Source: Galdieria partita
Lineage: Eukaryota > Rhodophyta > Bangiophyceae > Galdieriales > Galdieriaceae
Reading direction: 5' to 3'
Assembly (NCBI GenBank): GCA_025991245.1
Contig: BQMJ01000018.1
Span: forward strand, 62,001-126,000
DNA: 64,000 bases
Below the pieces are notes generated by a model that was not told the DNA's origin, searched no databases, and worked only from the letters and a program-made list of their open reading frames with translations. The position numbers and the translations under genes are program-made. Of this stretch, positions 9,185 through 21,176 are shown in pieces; position 1 is the stretch's first letter, and each line of letters starts with the position of its first letter.

Positions 9185-12120
9185 ATGAACGCAAACGAAG
9201 CGAACTCAGCCCTTAAACTATCTGGTAAAGGGGCTGATTCCAGAGCACAACAAGCGCCACTTTCACAAGAGCACACACACTGCACCACCGTTTGGAAGAA
9301 GGAAGAGTTTCGGCTAACTTTCAAGAAACTTGGTGACTATGATATATATTTGAGTAGCGACGCTAGCGATGAAGAGACTGGATTGAAAGAGAACATAGAC
9401 AAAGTCGTGGAAAATCCAACAAGTCCTGAAGTTACAAGAAACTCTTCAGGCTGTTATTCGCGCCCAAAAAAGAGGAGTCGAACAGTTCGTTTTAAGAAAA
9501 ACTCCAACTCTGGTAACGACTTTATTGCTAAAATGAAAAATATGGTATGAAATGTAACTGTTGTTGTTCAATCACATTGTTATGCTTTTTTTCTTTCAAG
9601 GCAGTCGTTACTCAAGAAAGATGGGCAGCTTTCCAGGCTCGTACTAATAGACTAAAAGAAACAGAAAAAGCTGTAGAGACCAATTTCTCCAATGTGGTTC
9701 TGCTGAACAGGGACAGACTTGAAGGAGAAGAACCTTTGTACTTGGAGCAAGAACTTGTAAAGAAACTAAAACCTCATCAGGTAAGATAACCGTCATATGT
9801 AATTCGAGTTCTTTGAGGTGACTATATATATGGAAAGGTGCAAGGAGTTCTTTTTTTATGGCATAGTATTGTAGACGATGGGAGGGCAGGTTGCCTCTTA
9901 GCAGACAGTATGGGACTTGGGAAAACTTTACAAGCCATAGTATTTATGTATTTATTCCAAAAACGGTTTCCTGGAAGTAAAGCCCTCATAGTAGCACCAA
10001 ATGGCGTTCATTTTAGTTGGGAGAAGGAATTTCAAAAGCTTCCAAATTGTACTTATTTATACACGATTGATAGTTTATCTAAGAAATGTTTAGCGATCAT
10101 AAGCAGATGGCACGAGTGTGGCGGTATACTTCTTGTGAACTACGAGAAATTTGTTTCCTTGTGTCGAAGAGGTTTTTATCTTTCATCTTCAAAGTCCCCT
10201 AGTCGTAATCATCCTGCCAGTTGGATATTAGATTGCGATTTATGTGTGTTAGACGAAGGACACAAGTTGCGATCGTTTGACTCACAGACGTCACGAGCAT
10301 TCTACCTTCTGTCGACATTGAAGAGAATAGTGCTGACAGGTATATCCTTGTTTGCTAGTTTTTTGATTTCCAAATTTTTACACCTTTTAGGATATCCTCT
10401 TCAGAATAATTTGGCAGAGTACTGGAGTATGATGAATTTTTGTTGTCCAGGTTTCTTAGGTTCATTTGCTCATTTTCGGGAACTGTATGTAAGCCCTATC
10501 AGACGAGGGCAAAGAGAAAAGAGCTCCAAGGCAGGTGAGTTTTTCTAAGACCCCTTTGAAAGCTCATATATTGAGTTGCCTCTCAATAGAAATTGCCTAT
10601 GCAAAAAGACGTTGTTGGTATCTGCATGAAGTACTCAAGCCATTGATTATTCGTAGAAATGAGAATGTTCTGGTGGGTTGGAATTAGTTGACTGAGACAA
10701 GCGAAATTTTAATTACGAAAATTGTATAGGCTGCAAGTATACCTCCAAAATATGAATATACGCTATTCGTTCCCCTCACAGGACTGCAAAGGCATCTTTA
10801 CCTTGAAACTTTAAAAGGAATGAACTTTCTTTCTGGAAAACAGAGAATGAGTCACTTTCTAGCAATCTATATTTTATGTTTGGTATGTTCGATACCTGGT
10901 GTTTTAAGAACGTATTTAGAAGTAAGGAATGTTTGCTTTAACATTGCGTTGTAATCATTCTTTTATTTAGCAGAAGTACAATGACTGGGATGAAAGTCAA
11001 ATGAGAAATCCCGAGGATTGGTTTGATGCGCCAGATTTCTTGCCACTGAAGAAAACTTTGGGAGCAACAACAAACAAGGAGTATTTGCAGACGTTGTATT
11101 CAGTTTTATCGTTTCCGGTCAATGAATTAGTATCGCTCCCACTTGAAAATTTTGAAAGAGATCCATTTCAAAGCTTTAAACTGTTGGTGCTTCTGGAGCT
11201 TGTTTCGCATAGTCTAGAAATGAATGAGAAGATGATTATTTTTACAAGATCCATTCCTTTATTGGAGAATATTGTCAATTTTCTCAATTGCTATATTTCG
11301 TCTAGCAGAGACTCTGTTCACATCGACTCGTTTCATGGACGAACCCCTGTGTATCGTCGAAAGCAACTTATTGATCAATTCAATCTTCCAGATTCTCCAC
11401 TAAAAGTCTTGGTGCTGTCCACCGGCACTGGCGGTGAAGGTATTAGCTTAGTAGCCGCAAGTCGCGTAGTTATCTTTGACTGTAGTTGGAATCCTTCGCA
11501 TGACATGCAAGCGGCTTGTCGAGCATATCGTTATGGACAGGCAAAGCCCGTTTATGTCTATCGTCTGGTTACTAAGAACACTGTAGAAGAAAAGATGTAT
11601 TGTTTGGGTCGTAATAAGACCGAGCTATCACGGTAAGTCACACATTTTGAGGTGACCTATAATGAGTATATTTTATTATATTTGTCTTAGCTGGGTGGTT
11701 GAGAATGATACACGGGAGGAAATTGTTATACCAGAGTTAAGTTGGCGACATCTCAATCAAACTCGTGATCTTGTTAGTTACGTGCAGTATCCATTTGTGG
11801 CAGATCCCGCAATATTGAAGGAGGACACTCTTATGAACGCCTTAGCAAAGTCCCAAGTTGGAAACAGTTACCCTTTCCTTATGGGATTTTTTAACAAAAA
11901 GAAGAAAATGGAAGAGATCGATTGCTATGGTATGGGACCGGAGTATTATATGATTCATTCCATTTGTCGCTGTGAAAGTCGAAAATTAGATGAAGTTTGC
12001 TTGGATTCGTTAGAGGAAAGAACTCTTGCGCGCAAGGAATTCACGAATGATCTCAAGAAGATTCTGCACAGATTTAAGATAGTTCAGAACGTTGGTGAAA
12101 GTAGTAGTAGTGGTTTGTAA
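9185..12120 (+). CDS. ATRX/RAD54L2-like SNF2 chromatin remodelling ATPase
   Basis: Eight exons (9185-9544, 9601-9780, 9838-10339, 10391-10534, 10590-10672, 10730-10882, 10971-11632, 11691-12120) join in phase to 837 residues. RecA lobe 1 has LKPHQVQGV, the Walker A GLGKT in DSMGLGKTLQAI, and motif II as DEGH. DEGH is the form used by ATRX and ARIP4 rather than the DEAH or DEGQ of other SNF2 proteins. Motif III has TGYPLQNNL. Lobe 2 has KMIIFTRSI, IDSFHGRTPVYRR, STGTGGEGISLVAASRV and CRAYRYGQAKPVYVYRLV, again close to ATRX. The N-terminal ~180 residues are acidic and disordered, and no ADD zinc domain is present, so the protein is far shorter than animal ATRX. Role inferred: nucleosome remodelling or translocation on DNA. 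Confidence 0.9.
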
Positions 12121-12832
12121 GCCTTTTGCCATTCCACGTTATGCCTCGAGTATTCAGTGTTTATTACGAAAACTTTGTTTTGGATATGAAACGAATGGGA
12201 CATTTATTCTTGTTCCAACTAGAGCTCTACGCGAGAGTCTTTATTCTATGATAGAAGAGCTTAGCATTCATCGCAAGTCTTTGTATAATAAGAGAAGGAA
12301 CTGCTGTATGATTTCCTATACGATATGAATATCAGCGATATCTTCATTGGCATGATTATGTTTCACATTGTATATTTGAAACTTTCAGAAATATTGAATA
12401 ATTTTTAGAATACTATATCTATAGACACAAACTGTGAAATCTTCCAAATTCGTGTACATAGTTCTTGATAAAATTGTCAACTGCCAAATAGTATCCACAT
12501 ATTCCGAATACTTGTCTCTTTCTTTTACCTATCTTCCTCAGGACGTACGTAACTCCTCTATACCTATCTTTTCCTCCAAAAACCCGGCCTGATATGTGCG
12601 ATATCTCCTGTTTGGCTTCTACTCTATTCTCATCATACTCGGTATGAAACGTCCGATGATTGCTGGTCGACTCCACTTTGATCAAACGTACCCTCATGGA
12701 AATGCAATTTTCTCTGCATTTGGTGGTGAATTTGGCTATTAACGTCCTTCGCTTTGCTAGTTACGTAGTGCCACTGCAGTCTACAGTGGTTGGTTTTAAT
12801 GTGCTGAACAGTTACAAACTGATCAACTATCA
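12121..12832. other. Intergenic with one doubtful minus-strand frame
   Basis: Between the SNF2 gene and the B55 gene. A minus-strand ATG frame at 12697-12419 (92 residues, containing ISHISGRVFGGKDRYRGVTY) is rich in basic residues and matches no family I know. A plus-strand open stretch, 12121-12328, follows the SNF2 stop and could be an unspliced terminal exon. Neither is well supported. Confidence 0.3.
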
Positions 12833-14656
12833 ATGAACTTTGACAACTGCTTTACAAAAGTTGGTTCAGATTGGGACCATAACTCAAGAAATAACAGTGA
12901 CGACTTGACCAGAATAAATGGGTGCTCAGAACTCGGAAATGGCAATAACGAACGAGAAGACCAAGTAACAACCCGCTTTTATTTCTTTCAGAAATTTCCT
13001 TCACAATACCTGGAGTCTGAACGTGAATGTGACTTTGTTACTTCCCTAGCCTTCGACCCTACTGGAGAGTTTCTTGCAATAGGTGATAAAAGTGGGAGAG
13101 TTGCTATTTTGAAAACGAATATGAAGTCCCGAGGAACTGGAAGGGATTATATATATGATTCTTCTTTTAGAAACTTCGAGCAGAGCACAGAGCCAAAAGT
13201 CCGCGGTATGAATATATAGTTGAGACTTGCTCATGAACTCTAACGAACTGTTGTAGATAATATGATCCAGGAAGAAGAACACACTGAAGAAAGTCCGGGA
13301 TATTATTTGTGGGCAGACTTTCAGTCTCATGAACCAGAATTTGATTACTTGAAAAGTTTAGAAATTGAAGAGAAGATAAACGAAATACAGTGGTGCAGAC
13401 CGTCAGCGATGAATCAACTACTATTGACAACTAACGATAAAACAATCAAGTTATGGAAATTAAGAGAGAAAAGTCTCCAAGTAGCTGCAAGTTATCGGTC
13501 CAGTGAGTCACATTTGGATAACTTCTCCGACCATTCCTGGTTAGTTTTGCAAAGAAAATTTTTGGTATTATTTACATCAACTGTTACTAAGGAATGGAAC
13601 TCTTTTATCGCCAAGTTCCTCTCTTATTAAGAAGACAGCAGACTTCCGAAAATCTTGTACCGTTATAGCCAGAACAAAGAATATTTACTGTAACGCACAT
13701 GCGTATCATATCAATTCGATAAGGTTTGTAGCATTAACTTTGTCGCATGAATTGTTGCCTAATAGTTTTGTAGCCTTAATTCGGACGGGGAGACCTTTTT
13801 GAGTTCAGATGATTTGAGGATCAATATATGGAACTTAGAAATACCTATGCAAGCATTCAATGTTGTGGATATTAAACCTGAGGCCATGGAGGACTTGAAT
13901 GAAGTTATTACTTCAGCAAAATGTCATCCATGTCATTGTCATTTGTTTATACACAGCAGTTCTAAAGGAATTGTGCGAGTAAGTATTACTTGATCCATTG
14001 TGGAATGAAGTTCAATGTATCTAGTTGTGTGACTTGCGTTCATCTGCATTGTGTGATCGTTCAGCACTTGACTTTCAACAACCTGACTTGGGAACAAATA
14101 ATTCTTTTTTCTCTGAAATTATATCTTCTATATCTGACGTTCAATTTTCTCCTTCAGGGGAATACATATTAGCACGGGACTATATGCATTTACTTTTATG
14201 GGACATAAGAATGTCTCATGAACCTCTTTTAAAAGTTCCTGTACACGATTATATTCGCTCATATCTTTGTGAGTTGTATGAAAATGATTTTATATTTGAC
14301 AAGTTTCGATGTAGCTTTTCTTATGACGGAAAGTTGCTCTTTACGGGTTCATACGATAATAAGGTTATGGTAGGCTTTTTCTGATGGGCAATTTGTGTGT
14401 TTAGGGTTCTTACATTGTGATTAGTCGTGTAATATTTTGAATGGAGCTACAATGAACTATACTATTGAAAAAAGCTTCATGAGAAACTCATTTGGAGGTA
14501 ATTTACTTAGATTTCCTGTTTCAAATATGGAACGACTGACGAGAATGTTAAGTGTTTCATCCGTCGCAAAAAGTTCTGGAAATTGCTTCGCATCCATTGG
14601 TGAATGTAATAGCTACGGCAGCCGGTGCTTATGTTTATTTACATCGTGGTTACTAG
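12833..14656 (+). CDS. PPP2R2: PP2A regulatory subunit B55 (PPP2R2 family)
   Basis: B55 is a seven-bladed WD40 propeller that directs the PP2A catalytic core to substrates such as mitotic CDK targets. Signature pieces are all present: [85 protein letters not shown] then [31 protein letters not shown], and [13 protein letters not shown]. The last exon reads [20 protein letters not shown] before a stop at 14654-14656, as B55 ends with its final blade. Most joints are clean, for example 13205/13257 and the AG|C joint before SLNSDGETF. The exact donor after the residues SYR (about 13496-13590) is not settled. The N-terminal ~60 residues are polar and extra. Confidence 0.93.
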
Positions 14657-14765
14657 TTCTGACAGATGTATGTGAATAATAAAAATGATCTATAGGCCAG
14701 TTACATAATATGAAAGAATGCATGACAGTTTATTTCCTATGCTGCTTTGTCTTTTAAGCAGCTTT

Positions 14766-15083
14766 CTACACCTTGAAACCTTCTTGACGCAAACAGGCCT
14801 TGTGTGCTTCAATGAATTCTTTACAACCTATCCACAGTGTTCAGTATTTTATTCAAACATTCCATGAAACTTAGTCTTACTTTCTTCTCCATTCCTTAGA
14901 ATACACTCATCACGCTGCTTCTTTGTTTCTGGACAAGCACAACACATCTTCTTTTTGGGCTTCTGCAAATGAAAATAAATAACTATAGACAGAAAAACCT
15001 AAAGCACTTACTCCTTCTGAATCTACACCATGTGAACAATGGTGACCACTCTGCTCTGAGCTGCTAGTTGCCGACGATTCCAT
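14766..15083 (-). CDS. COX17: COX17 copper chaperone
   Basis: COX17 carries Cu(I) in the mitochondrial intermembrane space to SCO1 and COX11 for cytochrome oxidase. Three exons (15083-15012, 14962-14881, 14827-14766) join in phase to 71 residues. The copper site CCAC in [16 protein letters not shown] corresponds to CCxC of the family. The twin CX9C helices are [11 protein letters not shown] and [11 protein letters not shown], ending in LRQEGFKV. The N-terminus [19 protein letters not shown] is polar, has no targeting signal, and carries an extra His/Cys cluster. Introns are 49 and 53 nt. It lies tail to tail with the B55 gene. Confidence 0.95.
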
Positions 15084-15227
15084 ACCAAACTTGCAAAAAT
15101 CTCTAATCCAAAATATGTAACTCCTACTGTTCTATTGTTCCCCAATAAGAGTATTTTACAAGTGACGTTGTTGTTTTGTGAAACTTGAGTATTGCGTATT
15201 TAAGTGTTGCTAAGGGTAATTGCATCT

Positions 15228-16414
15228 ATGGGAAGCAACGTATTTTTCTCTGTTAAACTTGCGGAAGACCATAGAAGTGTTGTGATGCTTGATCAAAGAC
15301 GGCTGCCCGCTCATAAAGAATATCGAAACTTTTATTCTGCAAGTGAAGTTGCAGAAGCTATACGTAAGATGGTTGTGAGAGGTGCGCCAGTCATTGGAGT
15401 TGCTGCTGGCTTTGGTATCGCCGTGGAGGCACAAAGGTTGTTGGTAAGTCATATTACTTGTTCGTCTCGCAAAAGATGTTATATTCTCCTACAGAATTGT
15501 GAGGATAAGGAAAGTTATAGAAAGGATCTGAAGTTGGCTTGCGATTTACTTGAACAGTCTCGTCCTACTGCAGTTAACCTGAGTTGGGTCGTTAAGAGAA
15601 TGCGGAAACTGCTTAGTGTGGAGTATGATTCTGAGGAAGCACTAGCAAGTGCATTGATAGAAGAAGCTTCGCTGATTGCTAGTGAAGACGTTGCTATAAA
15701 CTACAGGATTGCAAAGTTAGGCAATCAGTTGATTCCTCAAAAAGCAAACATACTTCATCTTTGTAATACTGGTGCTTTGGCAACTGTAGACTGGGGAACT
15801 GCACTTGGTGTTATTCGAATGGGACATGTTTCAGGGAAAGAAATTCACGTGTGGTAAGAGAGCTCAGTTCTTTTTTTTATGAATATTGTTTCACTCATAT
15901 AGAAAGGGTTTGTGAAACTAGACCACGTCTACAAGGTGCCCGGTTAACAACCTGGGAGTTGCAGCAACAAAGCATCCCAATGACCCTTATAGTAGATAGT
16001 GCTGCTGGATACCTAATGCAAATGAAAAAAGTTGACTTGTGTTTAGTTGGAGCCGATCGTGTTGCTTCCAATGGAGATACAGCAAATAAGATTGGGACAT
16101 ACACTATGGCGTGTTTGGCAAGACTTCACGATATTCCTTTTTATATTGTGACTCCTCTCTCTTCTATTGATACTGATATTCTTTCCGGAGAAGAAATTCA
16201 AATTGAAGAGAGAGTTTCCGACGAGATTCTTCGACCAAGTGGAGAATCGCTTATTGCTTCAGAAACTACATCCGTGTATAATCCAGCATTTGATATTACA
16301 CCTGCTTCCTTTATTTCTGGTTTTGTAACCGAAGTTGGTATTCTTCAACCTCCGTTCACTTTGCAAGTTCTTGATAAGTTGAAGAAAGAATATCAATCAC
16401 ATATTGTTAATTGA
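15228..16414 (+). CDS. mtnA: Methylthioribose-1-phosphate isomerase
   Basis: MtnA converts methylthioribose-1-phosphate to methylthioribulose-1-phosphate in methionine salvage. Exons 15228-15443, 15495-15853 and 15907-16414 join in phase to 360 residues, the normal length. Conserved pieces are VVMLDQRRLP, MVVRGAPVIGVAAGFGIA, RPTAVNLSW, LHLCNTGALATVDWGTALGV, VCETRPRLQGARLT, DSAAGYLM and the catalytic VGADRVASNGDTANKIGTY. The active-site Cys (in HLCNTG) and Asp (in GADRV) are present. The eIF2B-like fold ends in PPFTLQVLDKLKK. The start is the ATG that gives MGSNVFFSVKL. No organelle signal is evident, so the enzyme is probably cytosolic. Confidence 0.95.
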
Positions 16415-16814
16415 TTTACAAAGCTTTGCATAGCATTTCGTCTTGCAACTTGTTATCCACTCTTTTGGAGTTTTAAGTAGTTTTTGTTTGCTTTGCCCTT
16501 GTGCTTGCTTGGCGAGAACTTTGCAGTTTAGGGGATATGTTGAGTCACCGTTCCAAGTTTACTATCTCAAATGAAAGTCCGTTTAATGTACCCTTGGCTA
16601 GTGGATATGCTTACTGGATAACAGGCATGAATGTCAAAGTGCCATGATTAAAATAGTTTGTTTTATGAAATAGAATGAGGAGCTAAGATATCGACTACAT
16701 AGTTCATACATTGTTCTGTATAGCAACAAGATATTGAATGATAATTGCATGATAGTTTCACTTGACAATATACTTCATGGAGAAACAAAAGTGCAAATCG
16801 TTGCATTTACGTTG
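16415..16814. other. Intergenic, no gene seen
   Basis: Lies between the convergent ends of mtnA and the dolichyl-diphosphatase gene. I find no supported exon, RNA fold or repeat. It probably holds two 3' ends. Confidence 0.5.
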
Positions 16815-17554
16815 TCATTTTGCACATTCATCGCAACGAGAGCACTGCATTTGTTCTCTCTTTAGAAAATGACAAACCTTCAAAGAGTCTTTAAAATACA
16901 GAGACTTCAAGAAGGAAAAAGAATTGAGCAAAGACAGGAGCCCCTTATTGCCTTTTTCAGAAAACAAAGTCCAAAAATATCCTAACAGACAACCAACAAA
17001 AGCTCCAACTATAACCTGTCGGATACTATGGTAACCAAGATATATGCGACTAAAAGAAACCAGTACACTACATATGAGCAAGAAAGAATAAAGGAGACTT
17101 TTCTCCAAATCACATAAAGGTTTGTGACTAGAGACAATCAATTGACGCTTATACATAATGTCCACCATACCGTTGTCGGGAAAGTGTAAATATCACATAA
17201 CTAGTAACAAAAAACATCGATTGAGAGTGTGCAGATGGCATACCATATTCGCTTTGTTCACCTCCAACAGGTCTTGGCTGTGCAAAGCTAACTTTCAGAA
17301 TAACATTAAGAACTTCATTAGCAAGTTGTCCCGATAATAAAGTCTAGAAAAGGAATATCTCAGATGATGCAACAAAACTAACAAGAGTTACCAACTAAGC
17401 CAAAATATTCTCGTCGGAAAAGTACCAAAGAAGTCTCAGCAACATATAAAAATATAGGAGCCAAAGATATAATAGACAAAAGCCAACCTAACTTATCTCC
17501 CTTCTCATAAGTAACCAAAGTAAGTTTTAAAGCCACCTTTGTGCCATTCGACAT
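16815..17554 (-). CDS. DOLPP1: Dolichyl-diphosphatase, PAP2 family
   Basis: Removes one phosphate from dolichyl diphosphate on the ER lumenal side so that the N-glycan lipid carrier can be reused. The frame from ATG 17554 gives TLVTYEKGDKLGWLLSIISL and a hydrophobic span. After a ~50-nt intron it gives LANEVLNVILKVSFAQPRP (phosphatase motif 1, K...RP), GMPSAHSQSMFFV (motif 2, PSxH) and, after a second intron, SRIYLGYHSIRQVIVGAFVG (motif 3, SR....H). Order and spacing match DOLPP1/CAX4. Motif 2 has PSAHS, like the PSSHS of the family. The C-terminus is short and ends with several cysteines. Only 40 bp separate its start codon from that of the divergent SERCA gene, so the two share one control region. 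Confidence 0.9.
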
Positions 17555-17594
17555 TCAATCCAATTCAGTGTTTCTTGAGTTTGGCGCAACAAAG

Positions 17595-20500
17595 ATGGAA
17601 CATGCTTGGTGCTACAAACCAGAGCAAGTACTTCACTTTTTTCGAGTAAGGGAAGAACGAGGACTCGCAAATCAGCAGGTTCAAGAGAATCGTTCTTTTT
17701 ATGGTGCCAATGTCATTCCCAAAGAAGAAGCAACGCCATTGTGGAAGTTGATTTTAGAGCAATTCAAGGATAGACTAGTTCTTATATTATTAGCAGCAGC
17801 TTTTGTCTCTTTTCTTTTCGCTATTTTTGAGGTATGTTCGTTAAGTTTATCCTTTGTGTAGGAATGAAAACTTACTGAATGAGAAGGACGCGGAAGACAG
17901 GCTGAGTGCTTTTTTCGAACCACTTGTTATTCTTCTTATACTAGTAGCAAATGCTACAGTGGGCGTCATTCAAGAGACTAATGCAGAAAAAGCAATAGAA
18001 GCTTTAAAAGAGTATGAGGCAGAAACTGCAACTGTTCTACGAGAAGGACATCTAATCAGTGTTCCTTCAGCAGACTTGGTACCTGGAGATATTATAGAAG
18101 TTTCTGTGGGTGAGAGAGTTCCAGCAGACTGTAGAATAGTTCGGTTACTCTCGAGTATCCTGTTGGTTGACCAGTCTATTATTACTGGTGAATCATTGAG
18201 TGTCTCAAAGAGTATTGCAGAGATATCGGACCAGGACGCAGTTATTCAGGACAAACACTGCATGTTGTTTTCTGGTACTGATATCTCTCGTGGAAAATGT
18301 CGGGCAGTAGTTGTGAAAACTGGTTCAGGAACTGAAATTGGAAAGATTAGGAGACATCTTTCACAAACAGAAGAAGTATCCACTCCCCTCAAACGTAAAC
18401 TTGACGAATTTAGTGGATTTCTATCCAAAGTTATATTAGTGATATGCATCTTGATTTGGTTCGTCAATATTGGTAATTTCAAAGCTCATGGAAGCTTCCT
18501 AAGAGGTGCTTTGTATTATTTTAAGATAGCTGTAGCACTGGCAGTTGCGGCTATTCCAGAAGGACTTCCTGCTGTCGTTACAACTTGTCTTGCTTTGGGT
18601 ACTCGAAAGATGGCAAGCAGAAATGCAATTATACGTAGTTTGCCCTCTGTCGAAACACTTGGGTGCACTTCTGTTATTTGCACGGATAAAACAGGAACTC
18701 TGACGACAAATCAAATGTCTGTTGAAAGAGTAATTGTCTTTGATGGTGTTGGTCCTAACGGATTGGCGTTTACCAACGATTTAGAAGTTTCAGGAGCAAC
18801 TTATAGTCCCGAAGGGTTATTCAAGAGATTGAGTGGACGGGAGTCATTGTCTAGATACCGAAATGGCGAAGTGGTGGAGAGCCAAGTTGCAGTTATGAAG
18901 GATCCTGCAGAGACCATTTCACAAGTGGCAGAGTTGGCATGTATTTCCACTCTTTGTAATGACTCATCTTTATTTTATAACGAGGAACGCCAAATCTATG
19001 AGAAACTTGGTGAGCCTACTGAAGTTGCTTTGACAGTTTTAGCTGAAAAAATTGGTGTACCGGACTCTTCACTCAACAGTACACGACATGTTGCTCCCCC
19101 TGAAGAAAGGGCAAACTTTTGTCGTGAGTTTTGGTTAAAACGTTACGAGAAAATTGCTACTTTAGAATTCACGCGTGACAGGAAGTCAATGAGTGTTCTG
19201 GTTAAGGATCAAACAAGAAATGGTAAACAATTGTTATTTGTCAAAGGAGCTCCTGAGAGCATCTTTGAACGCTGTATTGGTGTACGGATTGGAAACGGAA
19301 AGGTTGCTACAATGACTGCGGAACTCCGAGAGCAACTGAATCGATTAATCGTAAAGCTTTCAACCGGCGTACACAGCTTGAGGTGCTTGGCATTGGCTGT
19401 ACGAGATGACATTCATCCTAGAGAGGAGTTGAACCTGGTAGATACATCAACGTTCTCGCAAGTGGAAAGCGATATGACTTTGGTCGGAATTGTCGGAATG
19501 CTGGATCCACCGAGACCCGAAGTTCATGATGCAATTCAGAAATGCAAGATAGCTGGAATCCGTGTTGTAGTAATAACGGGAGACAATAAAGCTACAGCGG
19601 AAACTATTTGTCGTAGAGTTGGTATTTTTGATGAGTACGAAGATTTAGATGGTAAATCCTTTACAGGTCGAGAGTTTGATGGGTTATTGGAGGATCAAAA
19701 GCGTCACGCGGTGTTAGAATCCAGTCTTTTTTCCAGAACCGAACCTGTTCATAAGCAAAAGTTGGTGGACTTGTTAAAAAGCTTTGATGAAGTTGTGGCA
19801 ATGACTGGGGATGGTGTCAACGATGCGCCTGCTTTGAAGAAGGCAGATATTGGAATTGCTATGGGTTCAGGTACTGCTGTTGCAAAAGGAGCTGCTGATA
19901 TGGTATTGGCAGATGACAACTTTGCCACAATTGTTGCTGCTGTAGAAGAAGGAAGAGCAATTTACAATAATATGAAGCAATTTATTCGCTATCTTATATC
20001 TAGTAATATTGGAGAAGTAGTGTGTATATTTACTACAGCCTTCTTAGGCATGCCAGAAGCTTTAATTCCTGTGCAACTTTTATGGGTCAATTTGGTAACA
20101 GATGGTAAGGTTTATAACGTTATTTACTCAGTTCTTATTCGAATCGAATCTTAGGACTGCCTGCAACGGCACTTAGCTTCAATGCACCTGAAAAGGATAT
20201 AATGCTGCAGGCTCCACGTAAAGCAAATGAGTCCATTGTTGATGGTTGGCTATTCATGAGATATTTAGTAGTTGGTACGTATGTGGGAGTAGGAACAGTG
20301 GCGGGGTTTATTTGGTGGTTTTTATACTATTCCGGCGGTCCTCAGATGACTTGGAAAGAACTTTTGAATTTCGAGTCTTGTAAGCCATCGGCCACTCGTT
20401 CATGGACTTGTGAAGTATTTCAACGTAGAGAGGCCAGTACCATTGCCCTCAGTATTCTGGTGACTATTGAAATGTTAAATGCACTGAATAGTCTTTCAGA

Positions 20501-20750
20501 AAACCAAAGCATTTTTGTCATGTCACCGTTTTCGAATCCTATTCTTATCTTAGCAATTATTGTTTCATTTATTCTGCATTTCATGATTCTCTATATACCC
20601 TTTTTTCAGAAGATATTTTCAGTTGCTCCTCTCAATTTCGAAGAGTGGATGGCAGTTGTATGGTTATCGTTCCCAGTTATCCTTTTAGATGAAATGCTCA
20701 AGTTTGTATCCAGGAAACTAATCCAAGGTAGTATAAGAAAGCGAAGGTAA
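17595..20750 (+). CDS. SERCA-type P2A calcium ATPase
   Basis: Pumps Ca2+ from cytosol into the ER or a related store. Exons 17595-17831, 17884-20104 and 20155-20750 join in phase to 1,017 residues, the SERCA length. The first intron's acceptor is the later AG at 17882-17883, because an earlier one would give a stop. Motifs are [15 protein letters not shown], the actuator TGES ([10 protein letters not shown]), PEGLPAVVT in M4 (calcium ligands), the phosphorylation site [14 protein letters not shown], nucleotide-binding KGAPESIFE, hinge [12 protein letters not shown], and NIGEVVCIF and [10 protein letters not shown] in M5-M6. The IPEGLP and NxxTD calcium-site residues fit SERCA rather than PMCA. 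The N-terminus [12 protein letters not shown] resembles the SERCA A-domain start. No C-terminal KDEL-type signal is seen. Confidence 0.95.
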
Positions 20751-21176
20751 TTAGTGTATTTCTTTCAGCGGTTTGGTTTTTCTTACTGTTGCCAATGTAG
20801 AGTATAAAACTTACTTATTCTTCTTTTGCATTGTACCATTTTTTTTAGTTTTGATCATTCGACAATAAAGGGTCCCCTTGCTTATATGAAGTATCATGAA
20901 TGAAAGTTTTTGTTTCCAACTTTCAACACAAACCACAACAGAAGTGGAGGCAAGCTGTGGAAAAGGTACCGAATGAAGAAAGTATTGAAACTCTTTTGAG
21001 GATATTATAGTAAAATCTTGAGCTCACAAACAACAAAAGTGAAAAGATAGAAAGAAATATTAGTTTATGTCAGTTGATGTGAAAGAGAGGATGACTTTGG
21101 GTTGATTCGTACAACTTTGAATCAAATTAGTCAGTCCGCTGGCTGTGTCGTTGGTGGACCATTGCAAGGCTTTTAC
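20751..21176. other. Intergenic / 5' region of the SPINDLY-like gene
   Basis: AT-rich, with AATAAAGG near 20864 that may serve the calcium pump's 3' end. An in-frame extension without ATG runs upstream of 21177. No other feature was supported. Confidence 0.4.

Noticed and set aside
10340-10390. Possible frame break in the SNF2 gene after LKRIVLTG
   Set aside because: It is a normal 51-nt intron; joining 10339 to 10391 gives TGYPLQNNL, the conserved motif.
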